Assembly: GCA_004134995.1 (NCBI GenBank)
Contig: REGP01000006.1
Location: 62,001 to 126,000, forward strand
Direction: 5' to 3'
Origin: Oxalobacteraceae bacterium CAVE-383
GTDB taxonomy: Bacteria > Pseudomonadota > Gammaproteobacteria > Burkholderiales > Burkholderiaceae_D
DNA length: 64,000 nt
Within the stretch, counting starts at the first letter, position 1. Every line of letters starts with the position of its first letter. A program made the position numbers and the translations under genes. This document shows, in pieces, positions 17,250-25,515 of the stretch. The notes under the pieces were generated by a model. The model was not told where the DNA came from, ran no database searches, and was given only the letters and a program-made list of their open reading frames with translations.

Positions 17250-18100
17250 GCAATCCACAAGCAAGCCTGCAGCTCAGCACGCCCGCTGCGCTGCATCACC
17301 TGCACATCACCAGCGGCAATCCACAGGCGCTGGCCGATTTCTATTGCAGGCAATTCAATCTGCTGCCGGAGCCGGTGGACGCGAAGGGGCGCCGCGTTTT
17401 GCGCGGCGGCGCCCGTTCGTTCATCATCAGCGAAGGGCCGCCGGGCGCGCTGGCGTGCGCCTGTTATTCGATCCGCACCGCGGCCGAGCTGGCAGGCTTG
17501 CGCGAGCGCTTGCAGGCCTGCGGCGCCGCGCCGGCCGATATCGACGATCCGCTGTATCAGCCCGGCGCGCTGGAAATCGCCGATCCGCAGGGCCGCAAGG
17601 TGTCGTTCGGCGTGCCGAAATATCCGCGCGGCACCGACGCCGAGCCGGCGCGTTTGCAGCACACGGTGTTCCAGACCACGGCGCTGGACGATATCGTCCG
17701 TTTCTATGTGGAAAAAATCGGCTTCATCGTTTCGGATGAAGTGGTGGACGAAAACGACGTGGTGATGGTGGTCTTCATGCGTTCCGATAACGAGCATCAC
17801 ACCATGGCGTTCTTCCGCGGTTCGCGCAACGAATGGGATCATCACTGCTACGAAACCAATGAATGGAACGATATCCGCGACTGGGGCGACAAGTTCGCCA
17901 AACAGCGCATCCCGATTTTCTTCGGCCCCGGCCGCCACGGCCCGGGCAACAACCTGTTCTTCATGGTGAACGATCCGGACGGCAACCGGCTGGAGCTGTC
18001 GGCCGAAATGCAGGTGGTCGAGCCGGGCGCCGTGGCGGGGGTTTGGGAGCACGGCGAATACACGCTGAATTCATGGGGCCGCGCCTGGATTCGGTCATAA
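17246..18100 (+). CDS. Type I extradiol (VOC) ring-cleavage dioxygenase
   Basis: A 284-residue two-domain vicinal-oxygen-chelate protein. The N-terminal module (residues about 15-125) is degenerate, while the C-terminal module carries the likely Fe(II) ligands: His in LQHTVFQT, His in NEWDHHCYETNEW and Glu in GNRLELSAEMQ. This His-His-Glu set is that of type I extradiol dioxygenases (BphC, catechol 2,3-dioxygenase). The gene overlaps the hydroxylase stop by 4 nt (ATGA), and the FAH-family gene upstream could process the ring-fission product. The substrate is presumably the catechol made by the hydroxylase. Confidence 0.85.
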   Translation: MSNPQASLQLSTPAALHHLHITSGNPQALADFYCRQFNLLPEPVDAKGRRVLRGGARSFIISEGPPGALACACYSIRTAAELAGLRERLQACGAAPADIDDPLYQPGALEIADPQGRKVSFGVPKYPRGTDAEPARLQHTVFQTTALDDIVRFYVEKIGFIVSDEVVDENDVVMVVFMRSDNEHHTMAFFRGSRNEWDHHCYETNEWNDIRDWGDKFAKQRIPIFFGPGRHGPGNNLFFMVNDPDGNRLELSAEMQVVEPGAVAGVWEHGEYTLNSWGRAWIRS

Positions 18101-18123
18101 TATGCGGTCAGGGCAGTGACGCC

Positions 18124-18221
18124 GTTCAGTCAAGGACGCCAAGCGAGGGCGCACGCCTTCTCCTCTCGGCTTCAAACGTTCGTCGAAGCCGCACCCCCTC
18201 GCTTGGCGTCCTTGACTGAAC
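18124..18221. repeat. Long hairpin with a different core, copy E
   Basis: Two perfectly complementary 26-nt arms (18124-18149 and 18196-18221) enclose a 46-nt loop that holds its own 7-bp stem (CGGCTTC at 18167-18173 with GAAGCCG at 18185-18191). The loop is unlike the 56-nt loop of the four other copies, but the outer arm begins GTTCAGTCAAGG, nearly the same as the outer arm of the copy at 43.6 kb (GTTCAGCCAAGG). It starts 23 nt after the dioxygenase stop and precedes the IclR gene. No T-tract follows. Confidence 0.85.
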
Positions 18222-18275
18222 TGCATTACAGTTTGAGTTTGTGCGTATTTAATTACTTCTAATCGAAATGGCGTC

Positions 18276-19043
18276 ATGGCTGCAACCGATCGATCACTCA
18301 GCGTCCTGAAACTGTTCTCACTGGATACGCCGACCTGGACCGCCGAAGAAGTCAGCAATGAACTCCAGGTATCCATGAGCACGGCTTACCGCTATCTGCT
18401 GGCGCTGGAGGCGGTCGGCCTGGTGACCACGGCCCGCGCCGGCAAATACATCCTGGGCCCGGCCATCATCCAGCTCGATCGCCAGATACAGCTCACCGAT
18501 CCGCTGCTGGCGGCGGCGCGGCCGGTGATGCAGAAAATCGCCGAATTCGGCCCCGACAGTTCGGTGGTGCTGCTGTGCCGCTCGTACAGCGAAAGCGTGC
18601 TGTGCATGCATCAGGTGCACACCCGCGGGCCGCAGTTGTTTGTCAGTTATGAGCGCGGCCGGCCGATGCCGATGTTCCGCGGCGCCACCTCCCGCATCAT
18701 CCTGGCGTATCAGCCGACCCGCCTGCTCAAGGCGCTGTATGCAAGGCACGAAAAGGAAATCGGCGAAAGCGGCATCGGCCGCACCTGGGAAGAATTCCGC
18801 GCGGCGATGACCAAGCTGCGCAAGGCCGGCCATGTGATATCGCACGGCGAGATCGACCAGGGCCGCATCGGCATCGGCGCGGTGCTGCTCAACGAAGACC
18901 GTTCGGTCATCGGCGGCCTCAGCTATGTGATTCCCGACGGCACCGACGCCAAGCTGATTCCATTCCTGGCCAGCGTGATCCAGGCCGGCGCGCGCGAGAT
19001 CGAGGCCGCGCTGCGGTTCCAGATGACGGCGGTGCAGGGCTGA
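18276..19043 (+). CDS. IclR-family transcriptional regulator
   Basis: A 255-residue regulator with an N-terminal winged helix (residues about 5-65; TAEEVSNELQVSMSTAYRYLLALEAVGL) and a C-terminal IclR effector domain (about 80-250; the small-molecule pocket region GRPMPMFRGATSRIILAY and SHGEIDQGRIGIGAVLL). IclR proteins commonly control aromatic acid catabolism (PcaR, PobR, MhpR), so it is the natural regulator of the hydroxylase-dioxygenase-FAH genes and the facing MFS operon. It is separated from the dioxygenase gene by a 98-bp hairpin element. Confidence 0.87.
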   Translation: MAATDRSLSVLKLFSLDTPTWTAEEVSNELQVSMSTAYRYLLALEAVGLVTTARAGKYILGPAIIQLDRQIQLTDPLLAAARPVMQKIAEFGPDSSVVLLCRSYSESVLCMHQVHTRGPQLFVSYERGRPMPMFRGATSRIILAYQPTRLLKALYARHEKEIGESGIGRTWEEFRAAMTKLRKAGHVISHGEIDQGRIGIGAVLLNEDRSVIGGLSYVIPDGTDAKLIPFLASVIQAGAREIEAALRFQMTAVQG

Positions 19044-19136
19044 AGGCGGAAAAATTCAAAAGCAAGAATCAGAGAGCATGTGCGCGGCATGGCCGTTAAT
19101 CTGAAGGTCCGAAATTTTTAATCTTGAGGATCGAAA

Positions 19137-19637
19137 ATGCCACACGCCTATAAAGTCATGGATTCGCCCGCCGGCAAGCTGACCCTGGTTGCAAAAGACG
19201 AAAAGCTGTCCGCCATCCTTTGGGAGAACGACAAGCCGAACCGGGTGAAGCTGGGCGCCCTGCATGAAGACAACGACCATCCCGTCCTGCTTGAGACAGA
19301 GCGCCAGCTCAATGAATATTTCGCGGGCAAGCGCAACCGCTTCGAACTGGAACTGGAGTTCACGGGGACGGCATTCCAGAAAAAGGTATGGCAGGCGCTG
19401 CTGACCATTCCGTTCGGCGAAACGCGCAGCTATGGCGACATCGCCCGGCAGATCGGCAACATGAAGGCGGTGCGCGCCGTAGGCGCGGCAAACGGCCGCA
19501 ATCCCATTTCCATCGTCGCCCCCTGCCATCGCGTCATCGGCGCGTCAGGGGACTTGACCGGATTCGCCGGCGGCCTCGGCGTGAAGAAACTGCTGCTGGG
19601 ATTGGAAAGCAGGGAAATGACCTTGCCGGGCACTTGA
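19137..19637 (+). CDS. ogt: Methylated-DNA-protein-cysteine methyltransferase
   Basis: A 166-residue suicide DNA repair protein. The active site PCHRV (Cys130) and the following GFAGGLGVKKLLLGLE are intact, as is the helix-turn-helix region FQKKVWQALLTIPFGETRSYGDIARQIG. It accepts the methyl group of O6-methylguanine or O4-methylthymine onto Cys130. It has no Ada N-terminal domain, so Ogt is the best name. It is a stand-alone gene with TTGAGGATCGAAA before the ATG. Confidence 0.92.
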   Translation: MPHAYKVMDSPAGKLTLVAKDEKLSAILWENDKPNRVKLGALHEDNDHPVLLETERQLNEYFAGKRNRFELELEFTGTAFQKKVWQALLTIPFGETRSYGDIARQIGNMKAVRAVGAANGRNPISIVAPCHRVIGASGDLTGFAGGLGVKKLLLGLESREMTLPGT

Positions 19638-19650
19638 TCCGAATACTGGG

Positions 19651-19953
19651 TCAATCCGGCAATTTTGCCGCCAGGACGTCCACCATTTTGATATCCGGCG
19701 GCGCGGCCAGCAGTTCGGACGCCTTCGCCATCAGGGCCGATGCAATAGGACCGGCCAAATGGGCCTGGCGCGCCGCTTCATCCGAAAACGTATCGAAAAT
19801 GCCGAATACGGAGGGGCCGATTTTCAATGCAAACCAGGTTGTCGTGCCGGTTTCCTGGTTGGCAAGGGGTAGAGCGCTTTTCAAAAAGGCCTCGACTTCG
19901 TTTTCCTTGCCGGGCTTGGCCGTCAATTGCGCCAGAATTGCGAATTTTTCCAT
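19651..19953 (-). CDS. Antibiotic biosynthesis monooxygenase (ABM) domain protein
   Basis: A 100-residue ferredoxin-like protein of the ABM/YgiN fold: AILAQLTAKPGKENEVEAFLKS at the N-terminus, the ETGTTTWFALKIGPSVFGIFDTF core, then the dimerisation helix FSDEAARQAHLAGPIA. Members are cofactor-free quinol monooxygenases, haem-degrading enzymes or simple stress proteins. Convergent with ogt, 13 nt between stops. Substrate unknown. Confidence 0.8.
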   Translation of the reverse strand: MEKFAILAQLTAKPGKENEVEAFLKSALPLANQETGTTTWFALKIGPSVFGIFDTFSDEAARQAHLAGPIASALMAKASELLAAPPDIKMVDVLAAKLPD

Positions 19954-20115
19954 GATTGATCTTTCAGATTAAGGGTTGTGGAAATTTTATCGATAATGCT
20001 TTCAAACCTCTGGGCATGCCAGTCTTTACTTTACCGCGGATTCGGACATGCCCTGCGCATTGACATACGGAACCGGCAATCGTTGCCGATCCGGTCTGGC
20101 GCCATGCCATACGGA

Positions 20116-20757
20116 CTACCAATGCAGTAGGCGCCGGCCCAGAAATCCGCCCGCGACAGTCGGCGCCAGCATCCCGAGGGCATACCAGATGCCCCAGAAC
20201 GGCACCGCCATTTCGGTGCAATACAAAGTGTAGATCAGCACCCCCTGCGCGCCCGCCACCAGGCCGGCCAGCGCGCCGACCCTGCCGGGGCGCGTGGGCG
20301 CCAGGCCCTTGATTGCCCAGAACATCGCGATGAATGTCGGCATCGAGAGCAGGACGATATTGATGACGCAGACCCGCCAGGAACGGCCGAGCACCAGGCC
20401 CAATCGCAATTCCGATGGCGCCGCCGCGACATACAGGGCGCCCGCGATCCAGATTGTCGCCAGCGGCAAGCCCAGACCGATCCAGGCGAATCCGGCGCGT
20501 CCGCCCGGACGCGACAGGCTGGCGGCGAGCTGCAGCGCCGCCCCCAGCATCGCCAATGGAAACAGCAATTTGATCCAGAACATTGGCGTCACCAGCATTT
20601 GCGGCATGTCGCTGCGTATGCCGTACACGGTGACCAGCAAGGCAATCGTGCCGAGCAGGCTCAGCGACAGCGCCAGGCCGAAGCGCTTCTCCAGCGTCAG
20701 CGGGTCGGACGCTTCGACGCCGGCGGCGAGCATGGATACCAGCTCATGCGTTTTCAT
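20116..20757 (-). CDS. NrsF-type (DUF1109) anti-sigma factor
   Basis: A 213-residue inner-membrane protein with about six hydrophobic helices (from residue 27 to the C-terminus) after a short cytoplasmic N-terminus (MKTHELVSMLAAGVEAS), the architecture of NrsF/DUF1109 proteins that hold an ECF sigma factor of the Caulobacter SigF type. Normally the sigma gene is directly upstream and overlapping; here the upstream region has no sigma gene. A GTAACC-N16-CGAA promoter of the SigF type precedes it, so it appears to be a member of the regulon it controls. The cognate sigma factor is presumably elsewhere in the genome. Confidence 0.8.
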   Translation of the reverse strand: MKTHELVSMLAAGVEASDPLTLEKRFGLALSLSLLGTIALLVTVYGIRSDMPQMLVTPMFWIKLLFPLAMLGAALQLAASLSRPGGRAGFAWIGLGLPLATIWIAGALYVAAAPSELRLGLVLGRSWRVCVINIVLLSMPTFIAMFWAIKGLAPTRPGRVGALAGLVAGAQGVLIYTLYCTEMAVPFWGIWYALGMLAPTVAGGFLGRRLLHW

Positions 20758-20813
20758 TTCATTCCTCAGGTTGGCGCGGCGTTTCGTCAGTTTCGATCCA
20801 TCTCCTTTTGTTG

Positions 20814-20839
20814 TTCGTGCAGCGGGACCGTCCGGTTAC
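20814..20839 (-). promoter_or_regulatory. SigF-type ECF promoter for the anti-sigma gene
   Basis: Reading leftward, GTAACC (20839-20834) is followed after exactly 16 nt by CGAA (20817-20814). This is the consensus reported for Caulobacter SigF-NrsF promoters (GTAACC, 16 nt, CGAA). It lies 57 nt upstream of the anti-sigma start. Confidence 0.65.
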
Positions 20840-20877
20840 AGAAACATCTGAAAAAACAGAAATATTTTGCGTTTTTT

Positions 20878-20903
20878 GTAACCGGCGAGGACGATGCGCC
20901 GTA
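20878..20903 (+). promoter_or_regulatory. SigF-type ECF promoter for the exported protein gene
   Basis: GTAACC (20878-20883) is followed after exactly 16 nt by CGTA (20900-20903), one base from the CGAA consensus. It faces rightward, 45 nt upstream of the exported protein gene, and mirrors the leftward promoter. The two sites together define a divergent ECF-controlled pair. Confidence 0.6.
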
Positions 20904-20947
20904 TTACTTCACGAGATTCCATGTAACTTTAAATAAAGGACGACCCG

Positions 20948-21532
20948 ATGATGCAGCAAACCAAAACGATAAGCGCTCTCTGCGCGATTGCAGCCGCGCT
21001 GTTTTCTCCGATGCTGGCCCATGCCGATGAGGCCGCGGCTGCCGCGGCGCCCGCCCACAAGGTGGTGGAATTGCCGCTGGTGTCGGGCTGGTTCGAAGGG
21101 CGCGAAGTGCAATATGTGACCACCGATGTGTCGGATCCGGATGCCGCCGTCGAAATGGGCGCGAACTACGTGCCCCGGCTGGCCAATGCCATCGTCCCGG
21201 CCGCGCCTGGAAAACCGGGCGCGGTGGAGCGTATTTACCGTGTCGCCAATTTCATGCAGGGCAGTATCTTGCCGTCGATCCCGGATCCGGTCGGCGCCGC
21301 CAATCGCAACCGCAATTACTCGCCGATCTGGCAGGTGTATGTGGTGACCTGGGCCGCGGGCGCGACGCCGCATGAGCTGCGCGCGGAAGAAGAGGTACTG
21401 GATGCGGAAGACAAGGGGCAGGTGACCATCGCCAAGAGCAATATCGTGGTCAACTGTCCGGTGGTTTTCTTTGCCGGCGCCGGCCTGCTGCCCGGCGCCG
21501 TCATTCGCAACGCGCCCGGCGCGGCGCAGTAG
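20948..21532 (+). CDS. Exported protein of unknown function, ECF-regulated
   Basis: A 194-residue protein with a clear Sec signal peptide (residues 1-26; cleavage near AHADE). The mature domain is mostly beta-like and includes VVELPLVSGWFEGREVQYVTTD and FMQGSILPSIPDPVGAANRN, then VVNCPVVFF with a single cysteine. It resembles uncharacterised periplasmic proteins often found with copper or oxidant-stress genes, but I cannot assign a function. Divergent from the NrsF-like gene and sharing a GTAACC-type promoter, it is a likely target of the same ECF sigma factor. Confidence 0.7.
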   Translation: MMQQTKTISALCAIAAALFSPMLAHADEAAAAAAPAHKVVELPLVSGWFEGREVQYVTTDVSDPDAAVEMGANYVPRLANAIVPAAPGKPGAVERIYRVANFMQGSILPSIPDPVGAANRNRNYSPIWQVYVVTWAAGATPHELRAEEEVLDAEDKGQVTIAKSNIVVNCPVVFFAGAGLLPGAVIRNAPGAAQ

Positions 21533-21653
21533 GCAATGGATTGACGGAGCGGATGGCCGGGTTTGCCGGGCGTCGTCATAAGGAATTCCCCGATGGTGGG
21601 GCGATTGCGCGATGGCGATAATTTGCGCAGTTCATCTCAATCAGGGTTTCCAA

Positions 21654-21935
21654 ATGACGACTTCTCTCGATGCGCGGCCGATTCCGGATGTGGACTGGGC
21701 CAATGCGCCGGCTGGCGCCAGGTGGTGGTCGATGTCGCGCGACGGCAAAGCCTATTGGCACATCATGGCCGTCTGCGATGAAGCCGTGGAATTCATCAGC
21801 GCCGACACCTGGCCCGCTCCCTTGTTCGGCTTCGACGGCGACTGGCGCGAAAGCCTGGTCGAACGGCCGTCGGCGGAGATGGCTTCGTCGCGCTACTGTC
21901 TGCTGCGCGCGGCGCAGAAGCCGCAGCATTGTTAG
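21654..21935 (+). CDS. Small hypothetical protein
   Basis: A 93-residue acidic, Trp-rich protein (WANAPAGARWWSMSRDGKAYWHIM; FDGDWRESLVERP). No signal peptide or membrane segment and no family recognised. Start 21654 is chosen because CAGGGTTT lies just upstream; an in-frame ATG at 21612 is possible. The pattern of Trp and Asp resembles small domains of phage or tail-associated proteins, but this is weak. Confidence 0.5.
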   Translation: MTTSLDARPIPDVDWANAPAGARWWSMSRDGKAYWHIMAVCDEAVEFISADTWPAPLFGFDGDWRESLVERPSAEMASSRYCLLRAAQKPQHC

Positions 21936-22314
21936 ATATCGAATTATATGCAGGCCGCATAAAACAGCGCGCGGCGGGGCGATTGTCAGAATCCGTCAGA
22001 AAATAAATGTGTGGGAAGATGCGTGCGTGACAGGCGGATGACGCTTGTTTTTGCTGTATTTTTGTTGTGCTTTTGTAAACAGTTTCCGCCTTCTTCCGCT
22101 AATCCCCTGTCAGACAATCATTAAATCATCCGATTTCCCGTTGCGGCGCCGGACAGCGCGTGCGCCTTTTCCAAAACGGAACGCGGATTTCCGGCCTTAA
22201 CCGCTCGTTACAATTTCCACTATGATCATCTGGCAATTCGTCTGCGCATCCGCGCGCCATGCCGGCGCATTTCTTGAAAACATTCAACAGCCCCGGGGGG
22301 GCGGGAGATAAAAA
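21936..22314. other. Intergenic region upstream of the first chemoreceptor
   Basis: This 379-bp stretch holds no supported gene. It includes a T-rich segment (about 22040-22080), then the presumed promoter and a run of C/G before the GGGAGATAAAAA Shine-Dalgarno of the chemoreceptor gene. No sigma-28 promoter match was found by eye. Confidence 0.5.
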
Positions 22315-24078
22315 ATGTTCGGAAAGATGAAAGTGGGAACAAAGCTGATCATCGGTTTTCTGCTGATCGCCATCGTCGGCGCCATCGTAGCGGGAATCGG
22401 CATCGTCAATATGCGCAAAATGAACGCCATGGCCGATCGCATGTACAACAAGGATCTGCTGGGCCTGTCGTACGTCAAGGAAGCCAATATCAGCCTGGTC
22501 GAATCCGGACGTTCGCGCAGCAATTTCCTGCTCGCCACCACGGCGGAAGAACGCAAGTCCTCCCGCGAGCGCACTTTGCAATATCTGACCGCGGTGACCA
22601 CCAATCTGGAAGCGGCGCGGCCGCTGTTCGGCAGCGAAAAGGCCAAGGAGCTGCTGGACAAATACGGCAAACTCTCGCAGTCCTATAACGAACTGATAAA
22701 GAAGACCCTCGATCTTGCCGAGGCCGAAGACATGCATCAGCGCAGCGCCGAGCTGTCGGCGGAGCTGGTCGAAGGACGCAAGGAATCCAACGCGCTCGAC
22801 GATCTGCTGGAGCAGATGACCAAACTCAAGGAGGAGCGCGCCAAGGCCACCTCCGAGGAAGCCGCCGCCATGTATGAGAGCAGCAGCGTCCTGATGAGCG
22901 GGCTGATTCTGTGCAGCGTACTCGCGGGCGTGGCGCTCGGTTTGCTGATTACGCGCGGCATCACGCGCCAGCTCGGCGGCGAGCCGGCCTATGCCGCCGA
23001 TATCGCCGGCAAGATCGCGCGCGGCGATCTGACCACCTCCGTGACGACCAAGGACAACGACACCAGCAGCATGCTGTTCGCCATCAAGACCATGCGCGAC
23101 AGCCTGACCGCCATCGTCGGCCGGGTCCGCGCCGGCACCGATACGATCGCGGTCGCCTCGTCGCAGATCGCGGCCGGCACGCTCGACCTTTCCGCGCGCA
23201 CCGAAGAGCAGGCCGGCGCGCTGGAGGAAACCGCGTCATCGATGGAAGAATTGACCTCGACCGTCAAGCACAATGCGAACAATGCGCGTGAAGCCACGCA
23301 TCTGGCGACGTCCGCATCCGAAGTCGCCTCGAAGGGCGGGGCGGTGGTGTCGGACGTGGTCGACACCATGGGCGCGATCAATGAGTCGTCGCGCAAGATC
23401 GTCGACATCATCGGTGTCATCGACGGCATCGCGTTTCAAACCAATATCCTGGCGCTGAATGCGGCGGTGGAAGCGGCGCGCGCCGGCGAACAGGGACGCG
23501 GATTTGCGATCGTGGCGTCGGAAGTGCGCAACCTGGCGCAGCGTTCCGCGCAGGCGGCCAAGGAAATCAAGGTGCTGATCGGCGATTCGGTCAGCAAGGT
23601 CGACGCCGGCGCCAAGCTGGTGGACCAGGCCGGCGCGACCATGCAGGAAGTGGTCGACAGCGTCAAGCGGGTTTCCGACATCATGACCGAAATCGAGGCC
23701 GCGGGCAGCGAGCAGAGCGCCGGCATCGAGCAGATCAACCAGGCGGTGTTGCAGATGGATCATGTGACGCAGCAGAACGCGGCGCTGGTGGAGGAATCGG
23801 CCGCGGCCGCCGAATCGCTGCAGCACCAGGCGGCGGCGCTGCTGCAGGTGGTCAGCGTGTTCCAGCTCGATGCGCAACATGAGCTGGCCGTGGCCGCGCC
23901 CAAGCTCAATACCGTGAATGTGAACACCGCGGCGCGCACCTTGCCGCGCGAAAAAGCGGAAAGGGCAACAAAGGCGGAACCGGCGGCCATTCCGGCGCCG
24001 AGGAAAAAACTTGCGGCGCCGGTTGCGGCGGCAACCGCAACCGCTCCTGCAGGCGAGGACGATTGGGAGCAGTTTTAA
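22315..24078 (+). CDS. Methyl-accepting chemotaxis protein with CheR/CheB docking tail
   Basis: A 587-residue transducer: TM1 at residues about 11-31, a periplasmic helical bundle (4HB-type) to about residue 190, TM2 about 191-212, a HAMP segment, and the cytoplasmic coiled coil with the hairpin tip [21 protein letters not shown] near residues 370-390, [19 protein letters not shown] following. The C-terminus ends DDWEQF, matching the xWxxF pentapeptide that docks CheR and CheB, after a flexible linker; so this is a high-abundance, self-adapting type receptor. It precedes a solute-binding protein gene in the opposite orientation. The ligand is not predictable. Confidence 0.92.
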   Translation: MFGKMKVGTKLIIGFLLIAIVGAIVAGIGIVNMRKMNAMADRMYNKDLLGLSYVKEANISLVESGRSRSNFLLATTAEERKSSRERTLQYLTAVTTNLEAARPLFGSEKAKELLDKYGKLSQSYNELIKKTLDLAEAEDMHQRSAELSAELVEGRKESNALDDLLEQMTKLKEERAKATSEEAAAMYESSSVLMSGLILCSVLAGVALGLLITRGITRQLGGEPAYAADIAGKIARGDLTTSVTTKDNDTSSMLFAIKTMRDSLTAIVGRVRAGTDTIAVASSQIAAGTLDLSARTEEQAGALEETASSMEELTSTVKHNANNAREATHLATSASEVASKGGAVVSDVVDTMGAINESSRKIVDIIGVIDGIAFQTNILALNAAVEAARAGEQGRGFAIVASEVRNLAQRSAQAAKEIKVLIGDSVSKVDAGAKLVDQAGATMQEVVDSVKRVSDIMTEIEAAGSEQSAGIEQINQAVLQMDHVTQQNAALVEESAAAAESLQHQAAALLQVVSVFQLDAQHELAVAAPKLNTVNVNTAARTLPREKAERATKAEPAAIPAPRKKLAAPVAAATATAPAGEDDWEQF

Positions 24079-24097
24079 GATAGCCCGGGATGTTGTT

Positions 24098-24233
24098 CGG
24101 TCGAGGGGCGGTCAGGCAAAATGGGGGCGGACGTTGTACTTCGTTCGTGTCCCCCGGCGGCCTGCGGCCGCCTCCTCCTTTACCTCACTGCGCACAACAT
24201 CCGCCCCCATTTTGCCTGACCGCCCCTCGACCG
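24098..24233 (-). repeat. Long hairpin element, copy B
   Basis: Arms 24098-24137 and 24194-24233 (40 nt) pair at 39 of 40 positions around a 56-nt loop (24138-24193). The loop is the reverse complement of the copy A loop with few substitutions; its inner stem is a perfect 7 bp (GGCGGCC / GGCCGCC around TGC). The one arm mismatch reads C-A on + and G-T on -, so the minus strand folds better. It lies between the convergent chemoreceptor (stop 19 nt away) and the binding-protein gene (stop 19 nt away). No T-tract. Confidence 0.9.
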
Positions 24234-24252
24234 CCCTTGACCGGCAAATACC

Positions 24253-25305
24253 TTATTTCTGCTTCACCACGATATCGTTCCAGAGGTTTTCCCACTTGTC
24301 GTACTGATTGATGAACGCCGGCTGGTCCGTCAGCAGATAGCGCACGTTCCTGAACGGCGAATCGATATCCTTGTTGGTGGGCGCGTAATCGTGGCCGGCG
24401 AATATTTTCTGGCCGTCGGTGAGCATGTATTCGTAGAACAGCAGCGCGGCGTTCGGATGCTGTACCTGAGTGGAAATGCCCATGCTGTAAGAGGATGCCA
24501 CGATCGGCTGCAGCAGCGTGTAGTCGACCGGCGCTCCCAGTTTTTTTGCCGAAATCACGGTATGCGCGAATACGTTCAATCCGAGCGGCACTTCGGCGCT
24601 GGCGACCATATTGCCCAGCAGCGTATGGCCGTTGCGCAGCGACGGCTTGTTGACGGCGACCAGATCGCGGAAATACTGCAATCCTTTTTGTTCTCCCATC
24701 GACATCACCAGTTCGTAAAACCATTCCTCGTCGGTTGCTTCTATGCCCAGCCGTCCCTTCCATTTCGGATCGAGCAGATCCTGGTAGGTTTTCGGCAGAT
24801 CGGCCTTTTTGACGCTGTTGGTGTTGTACGCCTGAACCAGCACGTTGACGAAGGTGGCGACATATTCATTGTTGCTGCCGACCGCGCCGTCGATCAGATT
24901 GCCGGCAGGTGGCGATTTGAACGATTGCAGGAGTTTTTCCCGGTGCGCCATTTCCATTTCGGTCGACGCCATATGCACCACGTCGAAGGCGGGGCGGTTG
25001 GCGCTGCGTTCCGACAGGATGCGCTGCAGCACGGTGCGGTCGCCCGAGCGCCACAGCTTGACCTTGACGCCGTATCTGGTCTCGAAATCGGCGGCGATCA
25101 ACTGCCCGATGTCGCCGGCAATGGAAGTGTAAAGCGTGAGAAAGCCTTCCTTTTGGGCCGCGGCCACCAGTTTTTGCTGCCGGTCCGGGCCCTTGTAGGC
25201 AGCCAGCGCGGGAATGGACTGGGGCGGGGAATCGGCGGCCCAGGCCGGCAGGCCCGTGGCGATCGAAAGCAGGGCCGCAATGAACTTCAAGCGAGTGCGA
25301 TTCAA
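24253..25305 (-). CDS. Orphan periplasmic solute-binding protein 1
   Basis: A 350-residue binding protein of the FbpA/iron-type ABC superfamily (SBP_bac_6/11-like). No ATG fits the start; TTG at 25305 is preceded by ACGGAGACTATT, a good Shine-Dalgarno, and gives a signal peptide (NRTRLKFIAALLSIATGLPAWAA). Shared marks with two paralogues in this window are KGPDRQQKLVAAAQKEG, LPKTYQDLLDPKWKGRLGIE and NGHTLLGNMVASAEVPLG. No ABC permease or ATPase gene is nearby. It is divergent from the double-HTH LysR gene, which may control it. The ligand could be an aromatic or organic acid rather than iron; this is inference from context. Confidence 0.85.
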   Translation of the reverse strand: MNRTRLKFIAALLSIATGLPAWAADSPPQSIPALAAYKGPDRQQKLVAAAQKEGFLTLYTSIAGDIGQLIAADFETRYGVKVKLWRSGDRTVLQRILSERSANRPAFDVVHMASTEMEMAHREKLLQSFKSPPAGNLIDGAVGSNNEYVATFVNVLVQAYNTNSVKKADLPKTYQDLLDPKWKGRLGIEATDEEWFYELVMSMGEQKGLQYFRDLVAVNKPSLRNGHTLLGNMVASAEVPLGLNVFAHTVISAKKLGAPVDYTLLQPIVASSYSMGISTQVQHPNAALLFYEYMLTDGQKIFAGHDYAPTNKDIDSPFRNVRYLLTDQPAFINQYDKWENLWNDIVVKQK

Positions 25306-25515
25306 AATAGTCTCCGTGTATTTATAGTTATGCTTCTGTCGCTGCCGGGCGGCATGGCCTGACTTCCGCAGTCCTGTGCCTGCACTGGGGATGATTCTGG
25401 CCCGTTCCGCCGGCGCTGACCATCCCAATTCGCTTAAGTATCGTTCGAATTTGCTTATACCCGCATGGCCGGCCTGGCCGAAACCATGGCAATATCGCCG
25501 GCATGAGAGCAAAAA

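Noticed and set aside
19964-20221. A possible remnant of the missing ECF sigma factor near the anti-sigma gene
   Set aside because: The translated frames show no sigma region 2 or 4 motif, and the segment largely overlaps the anti-sigma gene.
20921-20932. A third GTAAC-like site (ATGTAACTTT) before the exported protein gene
   Set aside because: It lacks the final C of GTAACC and has no CGAA at 16 nt; it also sits too close to the start codon.
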